NCBI GenBank assembly: GCA_016169945.1
Contig: JADLSH010000212.1
Coordinates: 1,086,001-1,150,000, forward strand
Source of the DNA: Trachythela sp. YZ-2020
Lineage: Eukaryota; Cnidaria; Anthozoa; Malacalcyonacea; Clavulariidae
Length of the DNA stretch: 64,000 nucleotides
Direction: 5' to 3'
Made by a program: the position numbers and the translations under genes. Of this stretch, positions 1-11,830 are shown one piece after another. Below the pieces are notes generated by a model that did not search any database, had not been told where the DNA came from, and saw nothing but the letters and a program-made list of their open reading frames with translations. Every line of letters begins with the position of its first letter. Position 1 is the first letter of the stretch.

Positions 1-578
1 GATACATGTACGCTTAGCGTACCTATTTTTAATATCATCTATCAAAGATGCAAATAACTCTTAGATTAATAAATAACGTATGTTTTCATGATATTCATAT
101 TATAAGTAAATTTTAATAACAACAGTACATTCGTGAACAAATTTTAGCAACTTAGTTATTAAAACTTGTCAAGATTTGTTTGTGTAACATAGGTCTTAAC
201 AACTTAATTAGTGTATCTATATTTTCTGATATATATCTTGTAAAACTCACGCAATTCAGTTTTCTATTCTAAGGCTGCAAAGTGGTGTTCTTAATAAATG
301 ATCAAATGATCAAATGATAAATACAAACTTTGCCAATATGTTCTGATTAACAAGCATGATTTGAAATAATTAACAAAAAATACTGTATTAAATTATATTA
401 TTGCAAGAACGAAAAAGGAAGTAAAAAATTAACCAAATTATGTTCATTTTTGGCACTGAGTAACATTTTTACATTGCAGTATTTCTCACTAGAATTGAAT
501 TGCTCAAGCACAATCAGAAATAAGATGTCTATTTGAAACAAAATCAGTAGTTCTTATTTTGTTCTCATTATAAGACTT
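1..578. other. AT-rich sequence, no gene supported
   Basis: No convincing coding sequence or repeat structure is seen here. A short upstream exon, carrying the start codon of the zinc phospholipase-like gene, could lie here or before the window, but I could not pick one out. Confidence 0.4.
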
Positions 579-644
579 GCTCCCAGCCTTAATCTCCCTT
601 ACCTTTCACCATCAATGAAAAATAGAGAGACTAAGGCTGGGAGC
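579..644. repeat. Small foldback repeat, 19-nt arms
   Basis: The left arm GCTCCCAGCCTTAATCTCC (579-597) is mirrored by the right arm ending GGCTGGGAGC at 644, with two mismatches. The loop is under 30 nt. It looks like a very short MITE or hairpin immediately upstream of the first visible exon. Confidence 0.6.
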
Positions 645-712
645 ATTCACGGATTCCGGAATGTAAATATTTTCGTGTCTTCTTTAATAGATGAATTTCT
701 TTCTTCATATAG

Positions 713-3700
713 ATTCAGGTCGAAAGAACCTCATTACTCTTCCAAATGGAGTACGTCTGGAATTTGGTGAGGTCATCGCCCTCGCAGGAGACTTCTATGG
801 CATACCAGATGCTCCCATTGCGGATCCTTTGTTAGGCTCCGATCAGGTTGATTACGGCGCTCCTCAGAGGTTCAAGGATGCTTACTACACATTGGCTGTC
901 ACACCTTATGAAGGAAAATACAAGGTTTGAGTCGAGTCACATTGAAATTTAGTGAAGTTAGCATGTGCCAATTACCTTATTGAATTAGAACTAGTCCACT
1001 ACTTGAATTACAAGGGACACAAGTCAAACTTTCTCTCATGAAACGCTTACTAGGGCGCTTCTGGTTGCCGCAACATGATTAACATCTGATCAAAAAGCAC
1101 ACGCTAAAGTGGAAGGTTTAATATTTGATGGCAGAGGCAGGTCGTGACACCTGGAGCAAACCAACCACAAGTCTACTTACATGAGCTTGAAGCACATCTA
1201 CTTGTCCTTCCAAGTAATACCCTAGCCTCTACCTGCAATGGTGCGCTCAATTTAGGCCTAAAGCCCGCCGCACACTAGTGCAAGTTGTACGCACAGATGT
1301 CATTCGTGACCAATTATGTGCGACGAAAATCCTAGTGTGCGGGGAAAATATACAGGATTTTTGTCACTCGTGTCGTGAACAACAAATATCAAACGTGTTT
1401 GATATTTTCTGTCATTCGTGACAAAAATTCCTCGCAGCAAAGAATGTATGTTTAGCATTATATATAGTGGTTTATTGCAATTGCATTCAGCGAGCTAGTC
1501 GGTGGCGTAGTGGTTTAGGGCGTGCGCTGGCTACAGTTTCTTAGAGCGGCTGTTCAAGCCCGGTCAATCCCGGCCAAAACTTTTTTCTCACTTAAATTAT
1601 TTTTTCTTTCAAATAATTTTTTCCGACTTGTTTTAACCCCAAAATTCCTTTTCAGACATTTCTGGTTAGGGTTAGGTTAAGGGTTGAAGGTGGGAAAGGT
1701 TTATTTTATAAGTATTTGACTTAACTATAGTCAGGCAAATGCCCGCCGCAATGGACCATTCCCCTATTAAACTAACTTTGGAACTAGGAAATTGTATCAG
1801 TACAGCTGGAAAGAGCATCCTAAGTTTAGTAAAATTGCAAAGTTTGGTTGCGAAATGTTGTAAAATGTGGAAAATATAGCCCTGTGAAGTTGGTAAATTT
1901 TGTATACTTTTGTATTACGCACGCAAAACGGTTACCACTTTTTTAAAAGTGGTAACCGTTTTCCGCGCGTAAAAGCAAAATATAGAAAATTTACCAACTT
2001 CACAGGGCTATATTTTCCACATTTTCCAACATTTTGCAACCAAACTTTGCAATTTTACTAAACTTAGGATGCTCTTTCCAGCTGTACTGATACAATTTCC
2101 TAGTTCAAAAGTTAGTTTAATAGGGGAATGGTCAATTCCTATCGCTAGCTGCAAGTGTTTGTTCACTATCCGCCATGTTGTTTTGGGAAATAACACGCAT
2201 GCGCACTTCTTTGCTGCGAGGAATTTTTGTCACGAATGACAGAAAATATCAAACACGTTTGATATTTGTTGTTCTGACACAGTGACAAAAATCCTGTATA
2301 TTTTCCCCGCACACTAGGATTTTCGTCGCACGTAATTGGTCACGAATGACATCTGTGCGTACAACTTGCACTAGTGTGCGCCGGGCTTAAGTTACGATGC
2401 AGCGCGCTAAACACGTCTGCCATGCATCCATCTATGGTATTACATAAATATTTAGTAATTTACTTAATAAAAGTCTATTACTTTCAATGCGAGTTTGTTG
2501 TAATGCAAGTTTGTTTGCCATGGAATGTTATTGCATTTGTACTTTCTATTTTCAAAGTTTTTGTTTAATCTTACCATTACCATTATTTGAAGTATTTGAT
2601 GGAGCGACTTGACGTCATCCATCGTCATCGTTGAACAAGATAACGTTGCCTTTGTGGGACATACCTGTCGTCATTCTTATTGAAAGCTTGATAACATTGT
2701 TCATATTTATATGGCATTCGTCTCTGGCTTATGACGTCATATATCGATTATATAACGAGCTACACTGCGGCATTACACCATCCCCGACGGAGACACTGGA
2801 TGACCTGTCGAAAGGCTGGATCGTGGATGTAATTCAATCACAGCTTTTGTTCTTCAGCTAGGGGAGAGAGCAGAAAACATGTTCCATATTTGCCTAGTTG
2901 CCGTAACTAACAAACTTGAAATATTTAAATTTTGTCCTAGGAGCGACTTGATAAGCTGTTGAAAATGATAGCTGAAGATAGCAAGGAACTAGCCACAGGG
3001 GAACCAGGAGAATGTCACCACAATGATATGGAGTGGGATGAGGCGGCTGGCGGAGCGTGGTTAGCTGGATTACCAATCATTGGTGGTTATATGATAGAAC
3101 TTGCTAAAAAAAATTATGATCATTTTTTACCTCATGCTAAAAAAGCGTACGTTGTTGGACATGAATATGCCATTGACAAAGCCTGCGAGGCAGGTAAGGT
3201 CTATTACATCGCTTTTAGCTGGTGGGGAGTCTGACGTTGGAAAGTGATTGGAAACTGCCCATTGCGAAATGGAGCCGCAAATATTTTTGGATTAGTGTTA
3301 CAATTGTAGCGTTAGGATTAGACTGTAATTGGGAATTGCGGTTGTATATGTATATTAATGTTGAGAATTGTAGAATTTGAACCAAGAACGAGAGGGATTC
3401 GGCAAAACATTACCCGAAGTGATTATGTTTTCCGAGAGCGAAGCCGCGATGGAAATATCGTCACTGGGGGTCATATTTCGCCGAATCCCTCGAAGACGAA
3501 GGGGCTATAAATAATATATTATACCAAAAGTGAAGCACTGGACTTGCCAAAATATATACGTGAATACAATGTTTGATTTCAGCAAATTTCCTTTGAGTAC
3601 TGTATATCTTTAGATCATTGAGCGTAACATACATCTATGGTGGCCGATCGCTCTCATTCAATTTTTTTGTTAATATTTAAAATAAAATCGAATAAAATAA

Positions 3701-6700
3701 GATAAACTATCCCAAGCGCATGGTTTCCATGCGGAACGCTTGACCGTGAAATATTGTTACGACTTCATTGGATAGGGTGAAATATAATTAAAAATCATAT
3801 GATCACATGGTACAACCCAACTTTCTGATTTGACAATTTGAATTTGACGTATAATGTTTGTTTATATCTAATAGCAAACGATGCTACAATAATAGTGTCA
3901 CATCAAAGTTAACCTAGGTTATATTCAACTTGACAGGTTGATAAACTACTGCTTTATTGATTTCGCTTCAGGGCTAGTATATAGGATCAATCCCCGTTAT
4001 TAGGATTAACCCATTAATGCCTGGCGATCTTGCTTGTCAAGAAAAAAGTGTTGCATGTTAGTGATGCTATCTCTACTAAGGCATATTTTTCATCAGGTCG
4101 AAGTAATGGAAAAGACCAGAATAGGCTACTTGATATGGCGTACTCAATTGATGCGTTTGCCTGTCATTTTCTCACTGATGCATTTTCCAGTGGGCATACA
4201 AGGTAGGATTTTATTGCTTCAACGACAAAATCACTGAAACAAATTAGCAAACAACAACAAACGACGACGACAATAATTAGCCATTATGAATACAACTTTA
4301 AGCAACATTGGACATCTTCTCTGCAAATATATGCATCTTCAAGAACAAAAAATTCTTAATTTTAGCGATGATGGACAGCTCCTAAGGATTCGCTGTTAAT
4401 AAATGCTCCACTGATCTTCTAGCCTGCGTGGCAGGCGTTCTATTGCGGGGAAGGGAGGGATTGATTTTTGCTTGAAGCGCGCACTTTTGTTGAGAGCGCG
4501 CGAGATGAGAAAATAGGGGGGGGGGGATGCGAATGGAGAGGCGAAATGAACTCTCAACAAAAGCGTGCGCTCTAAACAAAACTCGCTCACTAAACAAAAC
4601 TCCCTCCCAAAAAATAGAACGCCTGCCACGCAGGGTACTGATTTTCTGACTGGCTTAAAGGTAGACGGTAAAGTATCCTATACATAAATTTCCAAAATTT
4701 CAGAACACCGAGAGTAGAGCTAGCGATGAACGTCACTCCTAGCAACATTGGACATCTTCTTTGTAAATACATGCATGATGAAGATAACAAGTTTGGTCTA
4801 CATGTTACTAACGTCCGTGGAGATAAATGGATTGCTTATGGAGATGGAATGTTGATGAAAGAATGCAGCAAGGTAATATTAAAGTCCTTTTATATATGTG
4901 TAAAGCAAAGGAAAAGAAATAGGCGAGCCATAGCGTACATGCGTCTGCTGCGATTGTAGCACTAAGATAAGAAAGTAATCGTAGATAGATCTAAGATAAT
5001 ATTATTAGAACGTGGACGTACAAGAACATAAAATGGCCATTCTATTAGGATGAAGACAAAGTATACTAGAAGTATAGCCTGCGAACACTCTCTACAGAAA
5101 TTCATTTCCTGTACTGACTGCGAATCGGCAAACAGAAGTTTGTGCAGGTCACGTGGATTTCCCCGAGAATCTCTGGAAACTTGTGATTGGCTAATCTATA
5201 ATTATGCAGAATATTTCTGCGTATTACAAAACAAACATACCGCCTGTTCACTAAATAGTGCACGTACGTGTATTCTATTTTGATCGTTGACGTTGGACTA
5301 CAGGAAACATATAACAGCTGTTATATTTGCTGCTTGTTGGGCCGTCCTGTCTGTCTTATATAAATATTGAGACCTATTGCTTACCAATATCTGAAAATCT
5401 AACTAAAATTTACAGTTTTTTTTGTAACAATTATATGTACCGCGCACAGTGCTTCCACAACCGACGGTTCAAAATTCCTTTCACAATCTCCAAAATTCCT
5501 TTTTTCCCACAAAATTTCCCTGCCACCCAAACGGTAGAAAAAATCAAGAAAATTTAGGCAAATTTGAGGCAAATGTATCACAAAATATTGTACGCTCACA
5601 ATTCTAGGCATTTCCAACTTAGAAGTGTTTGGTTTGTAATAAGAAGGTGAAATTTATGTTCATCCAGGGGCGTAGGTGCTTGATATAAATGGTGGAGGGG
5701 TCGAATGGCACAAGGCGCTGAACGACAATTTTGAAATTTATATTCTCTAGATCGCCGGAGATGGCATTTTCAGATTCTTCTGTACCTTTTTTGTTAGGCC
5801 TATACTATTTATAGCTTCATTTTTACTGGTTTAAGTGGTTTTAGACTTGTAACTGGTATAAGTTACATAAATCCTTGCCATTTCCTTGTAAAACTCATTT
5901 CCTTGCATTTTCCTTGCAAGGACCAATATTTCCTTGCTGCGGGGAAAAATCCTTGCAAGTGGAAGCACTGACTGCGCACCACCTCTTAAATATGCAATTT
6001 TAATATAGCGTTGATATATTATGCAATTATAACACTAAGGCACTAAAATTTAATCACGGCATTACTAGATCACACTCTATAATTCATTTTGCTAGGAACA
6101 ATTATTTACGCTTTCTTTTGTTTTATTCCTGACAGACAATTTAATAGCGTGGATAATCAGAAAAGCACGGAAATGTTGTATTATCTCGCCTGTATCTTCG
6201 TTTGTTTGTGCTTTGTTAGCGCTCGCACGTCGCTCGATTAAAATGTTTACAATTTTTTATTTTGTTTACATTTTTCATGATAAAGAACTTCTACAACTTT
6301 CCAATGAGAGAACGCAAGTAATGAAGTGCTGAAGTCAACAACAACAACAAATAATTTATTTAACACTCAAAAGTACAAAGAAAAAAAAAGAGGTTACAAG
6401 TAGCTATTTACAAAAGATGAGTGTAAGCCACCTGCAATAACTATTAGTGAGCTAGACTTGGCAGGTGGCCTTTAAATAAGAATCTCAATAAATAGAATAA
6501 AAAAAAATACACCAAATACAATAAACATTATTTACAATACAATAGACAAACTAACAAAACAAAACAAAAGGAGCCGAAAATATAAATTCAATAAATAAAT
6601 ATTGGAAACTATATAAATTTGATGCTAGTATGAGCCAATTATCTGATTTTTAAAATTTTTTTTAAAACAAATTACACTCAACGATTTAAATGATTCATTA

Positions 6701-6860
6701 ATAGTGTTCCATAATTTGGGTCCACAAAAACGAATATTAAACATTCCATAGTTCGTTCGAATTAGCGGTAAAGAGAAAGTTGTCTTGGATGCAACACGTG
6801 TATTGTACAAATGCCTGTTGCAGACTGGATTAAAATATCCATCAAAAGTCAGCAGTAAAC

Positions 6861-6894
<34 letters not shown>

Positions 6895-8295
6895 TACGTG
6901 CACATTTACTATAAATTATTTTAAAAACATCAAAATTATTAGCTATAAAAATAAAAATAAACATATACACTATTTACATGGACGTATGATTAGGCATGAT
7001 GACCTCCCAGTTCAAATACACAAGTTATCGATTAGTCTCCTGAAATAATTGATAGAAGTTTCAGGTATTTTTGTTATTGGAAGTTTTTTCATTAAAATTT
7101 GGTTCCATGAAACAGCTCCTCTATAGGAGAAGCTTCGTTTTAAGAAATTTGTCTTAGGTTTTGGTAGATAAAGCTTTTGATGGTTATGTCGTAGTTGGTA
7201 AGTTTGGTTGACACATATATTAAACATCTGTGTTAAATATTCTGGAGCCATACCCTTAAGTGCTTTGAAAGTCATCACCAATTCTCGCTTTTTAAGTATT
7301 GATTGCATTCTTGTCCATTTGAGCATTTGAAAGATTTTAGAACCTCTATAACCCAGTAATAAAGCTCGGTAATTATGATTACCCACAAAGCATATAAAAT
7401 AAGCAGTTACAGTAAATTACAATTTCTCCCCAACTCTATTCCACTCCTATTTCAAATATGTTTATTGTTGTTCAAATGCGTAGTTTGACAGATTTCCAGG
7501 TATTTTTACGAAGGTTGGAATACTAGTATTAGTCAAAATTTATACTTAAATTCAAGTTTTTAATACAATACTTTTTAACACAAGCACGATCGTGTTATAG
7601 TGGACCAGGTACTGCATGCGTGGCCGAGTTCTGATCTTACGTCAAATTTTGCCATGCCGTGCGTGCCATTCCAAAATATTGGAGCTACCGTAGTGTATGT
7701 GCCGTGTGAACGGGGCTAAAGTTAAGGTAAAAAATGATCTAAATTGTTGGTAGGTTCATTTTGCAGTTTCATGTCGCTTAGTCATGGTATGATCATGGCT
7801 TCATAAAAACACAAATTGACATTTGACATGTCTTTGTTTTTACCGTTCGCGGTTTTCTATGACTATGAATATTATAATGTAGTCATAAGGAGTATTACTC
7901 CTCTGCGCTTTCAGAAACTAAGCCAGCGTGTGCCTTTATTCAATTAACTAAACGCTTATAATTATAATTAATAGCCGTTCACATTCTTGGGAAGCTTTAG
8001 ACTAGTGTGACTGTGTTCACAACAATAGAGGATTAGAGAAGACAATTAATTTCTTTCTTAATTATCGTTTCCGTCTGCCGATATACATGTATTTGCTGAA
8101 TATTTATGATATGTATATATTATTTGCAACGAATACAGTCAAGAATTGCTTGTATCTTGCTTCTAAAGTCAAAAATAAAAAATCGAACACCGTCAATCGA
8201 TGCGAAATATTGCTAAGAATAATTATGTCAAGTTTCATTCCGATCGGACAAGTAATGACGGAGCCTTAGGGTTTTTTCAAGGAGCGTCGCCCCCT

Positions 8296-8342
<47 letters not shown>

Positions 8343-9277
8343 GATTAGCAGCAATTGGGGACCAGTACCTGGTCCAATAATTGTTGTTGTAAATCCACTG
8401 TAATTTTTTTCTTAAACTTAATATGGATCATTAAATTATTATTACCCCGCGGATATAGCGCTCGTTATCCGGATTTCGTACTGTACAATCGACCCCAGCA
8501 CAATTGTAAATACGGCTAACCAAGTTTAGATTGTTCTTTCAAAGTCAAACCTCGACCTGTAAGCGCGAAAAGCACAATGTAATCAAGCTATGAACTAATT
8601 TATTTTAGGAATTGCTATATGAACAGGTGGAGGCTCTAAGAGGGGGACGTAAATGTGTTGCGCTGTATAATATAGGCCTGCGAATGATTTTAAGCTAACA
8701 AATAACCTTGTTTGATTAATTAAGGCAAATTACATATACGTGCAAGCATAAAAGAATATACTAGGCATATGCTTAAAACAACACTGGGAAAATTTTAGAT
8801 TTCTAGAAGGTCTCTGCAAAACCATTTCCTGCATTCTGAGGCATATTTTTTACCTGATCTAAAAGCACATGGATTTTGCATATTGATTGGAAAGGAGCAC
8901 TCTCAAGCCAGAAAAAGGGCACTTTATTCATGCCCCCAGTATCCCTCCGGTTCCGCTGTCTCTGATTGTTGTTCTCGTTATTTAAGGAAAATTTTCATCT
9001 CGTTGTGGAAGCGGTACAGATTTCAGTGAACCAAGTACAACAAGCCTATAAAGATCCCAATTTGAAACTGGATCCATGTGCAGTCACTGATCTTATACCA
9101 TTTGTGGATGGAAAAGAGAAAAACAACACACCATTGTTTGAAGTAAAAGATGGTAAAATACATCGTAGATCAGACATCAATGATCTTCAAGATATAAAAA
9201 CCATCACTAACTGGTGGGGAACTACTACTGCTGGAAAATTACAATGGTGGCATAAACCAAAAAATTCTGCAATATAA
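713..9277 (+). CDS. Zinc phospholipase C / S1-P1 nuclease-like protein, 5 exons, 5' end open
   Basis: Exons are 713-924, 2941-3193, 4049-4202, 4704-4872 and 8987-9277 (stop TAA). All junctions are GT-AG and the phases join as 0, 1, 2, 0. The product is about 358 residues. Exon 1 carries GEVIALAGDFYGIPDAPI, exon 2 carries YDHFLPHAKKAYVVGHEYA, exon 3 carries AFACHFLTDAFSSGHTR, exon 4 carries KYMHDEDNKFGLHVTN, and exon 5 ends in a Trp-rich tail. The H-x3-D-x5-H spacing matches the metal-binding core of zinc-dependent phospholipase C/S1-P1 nucleases, so a secreted or lumenal metallo-hydrolase is plausible. As I recall, the closest relatives are uncharacterised bacterial proteins. The exon 3 acceptor (AAAAAG|TG) is weak and was chosen because it keeps the phase. 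Exon 1 could instead start at the in-frame ATG at 691, but TTTCTTTCTTCATATAG looks like an acceptor, so an upstream exon is likely. Substrate unknown. Confidence 0.75.
1498..1690 (+). repeat. tRNA-like SINE head inside the Harbinger-type element
   Basis: An A-box-like TGGCGTAGTGG (from about 1502) and a B-box-like TGTTCAAGCCC (about 1551) have the spacing of a tRNA gene. No clean acceptor stem is seen and an A/T-rich body follows. I read it as a tRNA-derived SINE rather than a working tRNA. Confidence 0.45.
1754..2133. repeat. Near-perfect palindrome, 190-bp arms
   Basis: The sequence from GACCATTCCCCTATTAAAC reads as its own reverse complement to 2133. The centre is near 1940, at GGTTACCAC...GTGGTAACC. 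It is nested inside the Harbinger-type element, so the two foldback structures are one inside the other. Apparent ORFs here are by-products of the palindrome. Confidence 0.8.
4301..4345 (+). pseudogene. Decayed duplicate of part of exon 4
   Basis: The sequence from AGCAACATTGGACATCTTCT repeats the exon 4 segment at 4740-4784 with few changes and encodes SNIGHLLCKYMH. The match fades after the MH codons. There is no good acceptor before it and stops follow soon. It reads as a relic of a local duplication of exon 4, about 440 bp upstream of the working exon, now split from it by a MITE. Confidence 0.75.
4422..4635. mobile_element. MITE with TA duplication (Tc1/mariner-like)
   Basis: Inverted termini GCCTGCGTGGCAGGCG and CGCCTGCCACGCAGGG continue into TTCTAT/ATAGAA. 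Inner arms (GCGCGCACTTTTGTTGAGAG and CTCTCAACAAAAGCGTGCGC) also pair. TA dinucleotides flank it at 4420-4421 and 4636-4637. It sits in intron 3 of the phospholipase-like gene. I recall this terminal sequence as a common coral/anemone repeat. Confidence 0.7.
5447..5970. mobile_element. hAT-type non-autonomous element with 8-bp duplication
   Basis: Termini CAGTGCTTCCAC and GTGGAAGCACTG are inverted. The flanks are ACCGCGCA (5439-5446) and ACTGCGCA (5971-5978), matching at 7 of 8 bases. CAGTG ends with an 8-bp duplication are typical of hAT elements. Short TTCCTTG motifs recur inside the right end. No transposase is present. Confidence 0.75.
6345..6856 (-). mobile_element. LINE 3' fragment (CR1/L2-like), copy A
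   Basis: Minus-strand translation gives a reverse-transcriptase C-terminal tail (NRHLYNTRVASKTTFSLPL, then FCGPKLWNTINESFKSL) of a type common in CR1/L2-like LINEs. The open frame ends at 6625, and a 3' UTR runs to a (TTG)n-like tail near 6345. The 5' side is truncated. It lies in intron 4 of the phospholipase-like gene. Confidence 0.7.
6861..6894. repeat. (ATT)n microsatellite
   Basis: About eleven TAT/ATT units lie between two minus-strand LINE fragments. On the minus strand the array directly follows the 3' UTR of copy B and probably is its tail. Confidence 0.85.
6895..7386 (-). mobile_element. LINE 3' fragment (CR1/L2-like), copy B
   Basis: A 124-residue minus-strand frame (7012-7386) holds motifs of the C-terminal domain of CR1/L2-like reverse transcriptases (RELVMTFKALKGMAPEYL, then SYRGAVSWNQI). 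The polymerase core is missing, so the copy is 5'-truncated. It ends in the (AAT)n tail next to copy A. Confidence 0.7.
7387..8295. other. Intron 4 sequence, no feature identified
   Basis: AT-rich intronic DNA. No exon joins in phase between exon 4 (ends 4872) and exon 5 (starts 8987), and I saw no clear element ends. Confidence 0.4.
8296..8342. repeat. (AAC)n microsatellite
   Basis: About fifteen uninterrupted AAC units in intron 4 of the phospholipase-like gene. Confidence 0.9.
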
Positions 9278-9527
9278 AGCAGGAACATAATCGTCTTTGG
9301 TCAGTGCGCGTTGGATAAATTGTTAGATGTGCTCTTCAACTAAGACGGTATACGAATTAGGCCTACTAATTTTGCAAAACTGCTTGATATGTTACTAATT
9401 ACATAATTCATTCATTATTACAAGAATAGTACACTTCAGGTTAAGAATAATGAAACGAGCGACCTGTAATTTGTACGTAATAATGTTTTTGGAAATATGC
9501 GACCAGAAAATAGTGCTAATGTCCATC

Positions 9528-10135
9528 TTTTTTTATTAGTTTTGCAATCAATGATAATAGATTGATGGCGCAGACAACAGGGCCAACATGTCCTAAATTT
9601 AGTCCTACCATACATAAATTGATATCACTACACGAAGAAGTACTATGAAACTCACAAACTTACATCACATCGAATAAATCTACGTCGTTACAAACAGATA
9701 ACACTAGAAACAAACATTCATAATTAAGAACAACATGACATTGAACAAGGACGACATTTTGCACAAAGTTTTCCACGTCCTCGGCCTATCGACATCAAAA
9801 CATGTTGTACGTTTGTCTAAATAGTGTTGTTTAAGTTTATATTTTAATGACAGCACAGATGGAGATGATTTAATTTCGTCCGATAGACTGTTCCATAATT
9901 ATAAGCACAACTCTGTTGAAGAATTTATTTTGGAAAGAAGAAATTCTACATAAGTTTGGTTGGTGTGAATCAGTAGAGCTAAAACGAGTGTCATGATGAG
10001 TAGGATTTAGCATTATATAATTGTAGGTGCTAAGTCGTAGTATGGCAAGTAATATATTCGGAAATCTCGTTTCTCGCGTGTGATCCCGCATGCACATCGT
10101 TGAGAACAATAAAACACGCGAGTCTTTCAAAGCAT
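9528..10135 (-). mobile_element. LINE 3' fragment with frameshift
   Basis: On the minus strand, NPTHHDTRFSSTDSHQPNLC then SSFQNKFFNRVVL matches the C-terminal tail of CR1-like reverse transcriptases. A frameshift at about 9890 leads into WNSLSDEIKSSPSVLSLKYK and a stop near 9710. The 3' UTR ends in a short A tail at 9528-9536 (T-run on the plus strand). It is 5'-truncated. Confidence 0.7.
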
Positions 10136-10749
10136 GTTTTATTGCTTTTCAAATTTAAACAAAATATATAGTACACTTAATCTACCGTGTCAATTATGGC
10201 CAACTAAGTGTGGATTATTACATGTAAGATTGAAGAAAATGTTGGATATTTAATGCATACTTATGACTTGGTGCAGCTTTCTTCTGACAGCTAAGCATTC
10301 AGACATTCATCATTGGTTCAATCACTTTACCGCCGCGCGATGTTTTCGCTAAGCGGACGTTGAAATTCTGTTTTTTCATGTCAGGTTGTTGCCGGTATGA
10401 GTTTCGACCCTTCCCGTTTCACACACAGATGAAGAGTTTCTTTATTATCCAAATTATATTTATTGTCAGAAGTGCTGACCATGCAATAGAGCTGGAAATA
10501 CTGCAAATACGCGTACAGAAACTTCTATATCCATGACTCTTCGCGATACGACCCTCGGGTACGGCGGTCAAAAACGGCCAAGTATGCCTCTTGAAAAAGA
10601 AAATGTACACTATTGTTTTCTCCAATGTCACGTCCAAATATAGTTGTGTTTTTTAAAATTATTTTTATGTTTCGCATTTTGTTTCAAAATGCTTTTCGGA
10701 GAATAATTATATTTGTTTCCCGCCTAAAGTTCGCGTCTAATATAGGAAG

Positions 10750-10975
10750 AACGTAACACCTTGACATAAAACCCTAGGGAGCCACCTTAAAGCACATCTG
10801 TTCAGAATCTAGGCGGTATGCGGTTGTCTCTGTGGAACATTTAAGAGAAAATCTTAGACCATTACACTTTTCCAGATTGAACTTTAACTCAGAAATAGAG
10901 GACCATTGACATAGGTATTGTAGATCTGCTTGAAGGAGATTGGTAATGTTCGCCTTTGTATAAATTGATTATCTA
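10750..10975 (-). mobile_element. LINE reverse-transcriptase fragment
   Basis: Minus-strand translation of about 10790-10970 gives ADLQYLCQWSSISELKFNLE followed by KCNGLRFSLK. This is the segment after the catalytic box in many non-LTR reverse transcriptases. It is followed by a stop. The fragment is short and its family is not resolved. Confidence 0.5.
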
Positions 10976-11109
10976 ATGATTACCTAAATTTGGTATTTTT
11001 GGAGGTGATTATTTAATCTCCTTAATTGAAAATATTTAAGGTATTTTCCACTGATGAAATCATCGTCTAATGGTTGTGGATAATGGATAATGGATAATGT
11101 TTAATTACA

Positions 11110-11830
11110 CATTTTTGGCATATAAAATGAATTACAATGTGTTTACATTATAATTCTATAATACTATAAGATTATATTAAAATATTTATTTAAGACAAAG
11201 TTAAAATTTAGAAGTCAGGTTTCATTAGTCACCGCTTTCTGTTTGATATAGCAATTGTATTTGGAAAAAAACTGTTTTTAAAACGACCAGTTCGACATTT
11301 GTAATTCGACAAATTGTTTGATGATCTAATAAAATAATTATGTTCGCTCGATCTAGTCTGGGTCACATGTTGTACAAGCGGGCCACCTCTGGTTATCTTC
11401 GTAAGTGTCTTCAAACATAGTTCTTCGCGCCTAGTGTCCAACCTGGGGCAATCGGCCGACAGCAATGCTTCTTTATAGGTTTGTTCAGGGTAGATAATGC
11501 GCATAGCTCGCTTTTGAATTTTTTCTAGCTTGTCAGACAAATAGTATGGGATAGAGTTATGCCATACCACGCAAGAATGTTCTAAAATTGAGCGTATTAA
11601 CGCGACGTACACAGGAAGAAGGTCAGTAGGAGGAGCACCGCTTCGGCGCAATACTCGAAGGATGTGCAATCGCTTGGACGCCTTCGAGACTGTTTCAAGA
11701 ATATGTTCATCCCATTTGGATCGTTAGTCCTAGTACTTTATGTGACCGTACTGTCTCTAGCGGGTGTCCATCGATTATCAGGCAGTAACTTTAGGATTTC
11801 TCCAAGGAAACTGTTTGTGATGCGCATTTG
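11110..11830 (-). mobile_element. LINE 3' fragment (RT C-terminal domain)
   Basis: The minus-strand frame at 11229-11669 has LRVLRRSGAPPTDLLPVYVA, HSCVVWHNSIPYYLSDKLEK and IQKRAMRIIYPEQTYKEAL, typical of the thumb/C-terminal part of non-LTR reverse transcriptases. Upstream, in another frame, LETVRSHKVLGLTI adds the preceding motif, so a frameshift lies near 11700. The catalytic core is missing. Confidence 0.75.

Larger units (their letters stand above)
1262..2387. mobile_element. PIF/Harbinger-type foldback element with TAA duplication
   Basis: The ends AGCCCGCCGCACACTAGTG and CACTAGTGTGCGCCGGGCT are inverted repeats that extend for about 185 bp on each side (to about 1445, and from about 2205). 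The element is flanked by TAA at 1259-1261 and 2388-2390. A 3-bp TWA duplication fits PIF/Harbinger elements. There is no transposase, so it is non-autonomous. It lies in intron 1 of the phospholipase-like gene and contains a SINE-like tRNA head and a second palindrome. Confidence 0.75.

Noticed and set aside
2008..2196. Small minus-strand ORF
   Set aside because: It lies wholly within the palindrome arm; the same text is repeated on the other arm.
4382..4629. Two overlapping minus-strand ORFs
   Set aside because: They fall inside the TA-flanked MITE and carry no domain.
8200..8403. Poly-Asn ORF
   Set aside because: It is a translation of the (AAC)n microsatellite inside an intron.
713..9277. 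Bacterial contamination as the source of the bacterial-like gene
   Set aside because: Coding sequence is broken by GT-AG introns filled with animal transposons and keeps phase at every junction.
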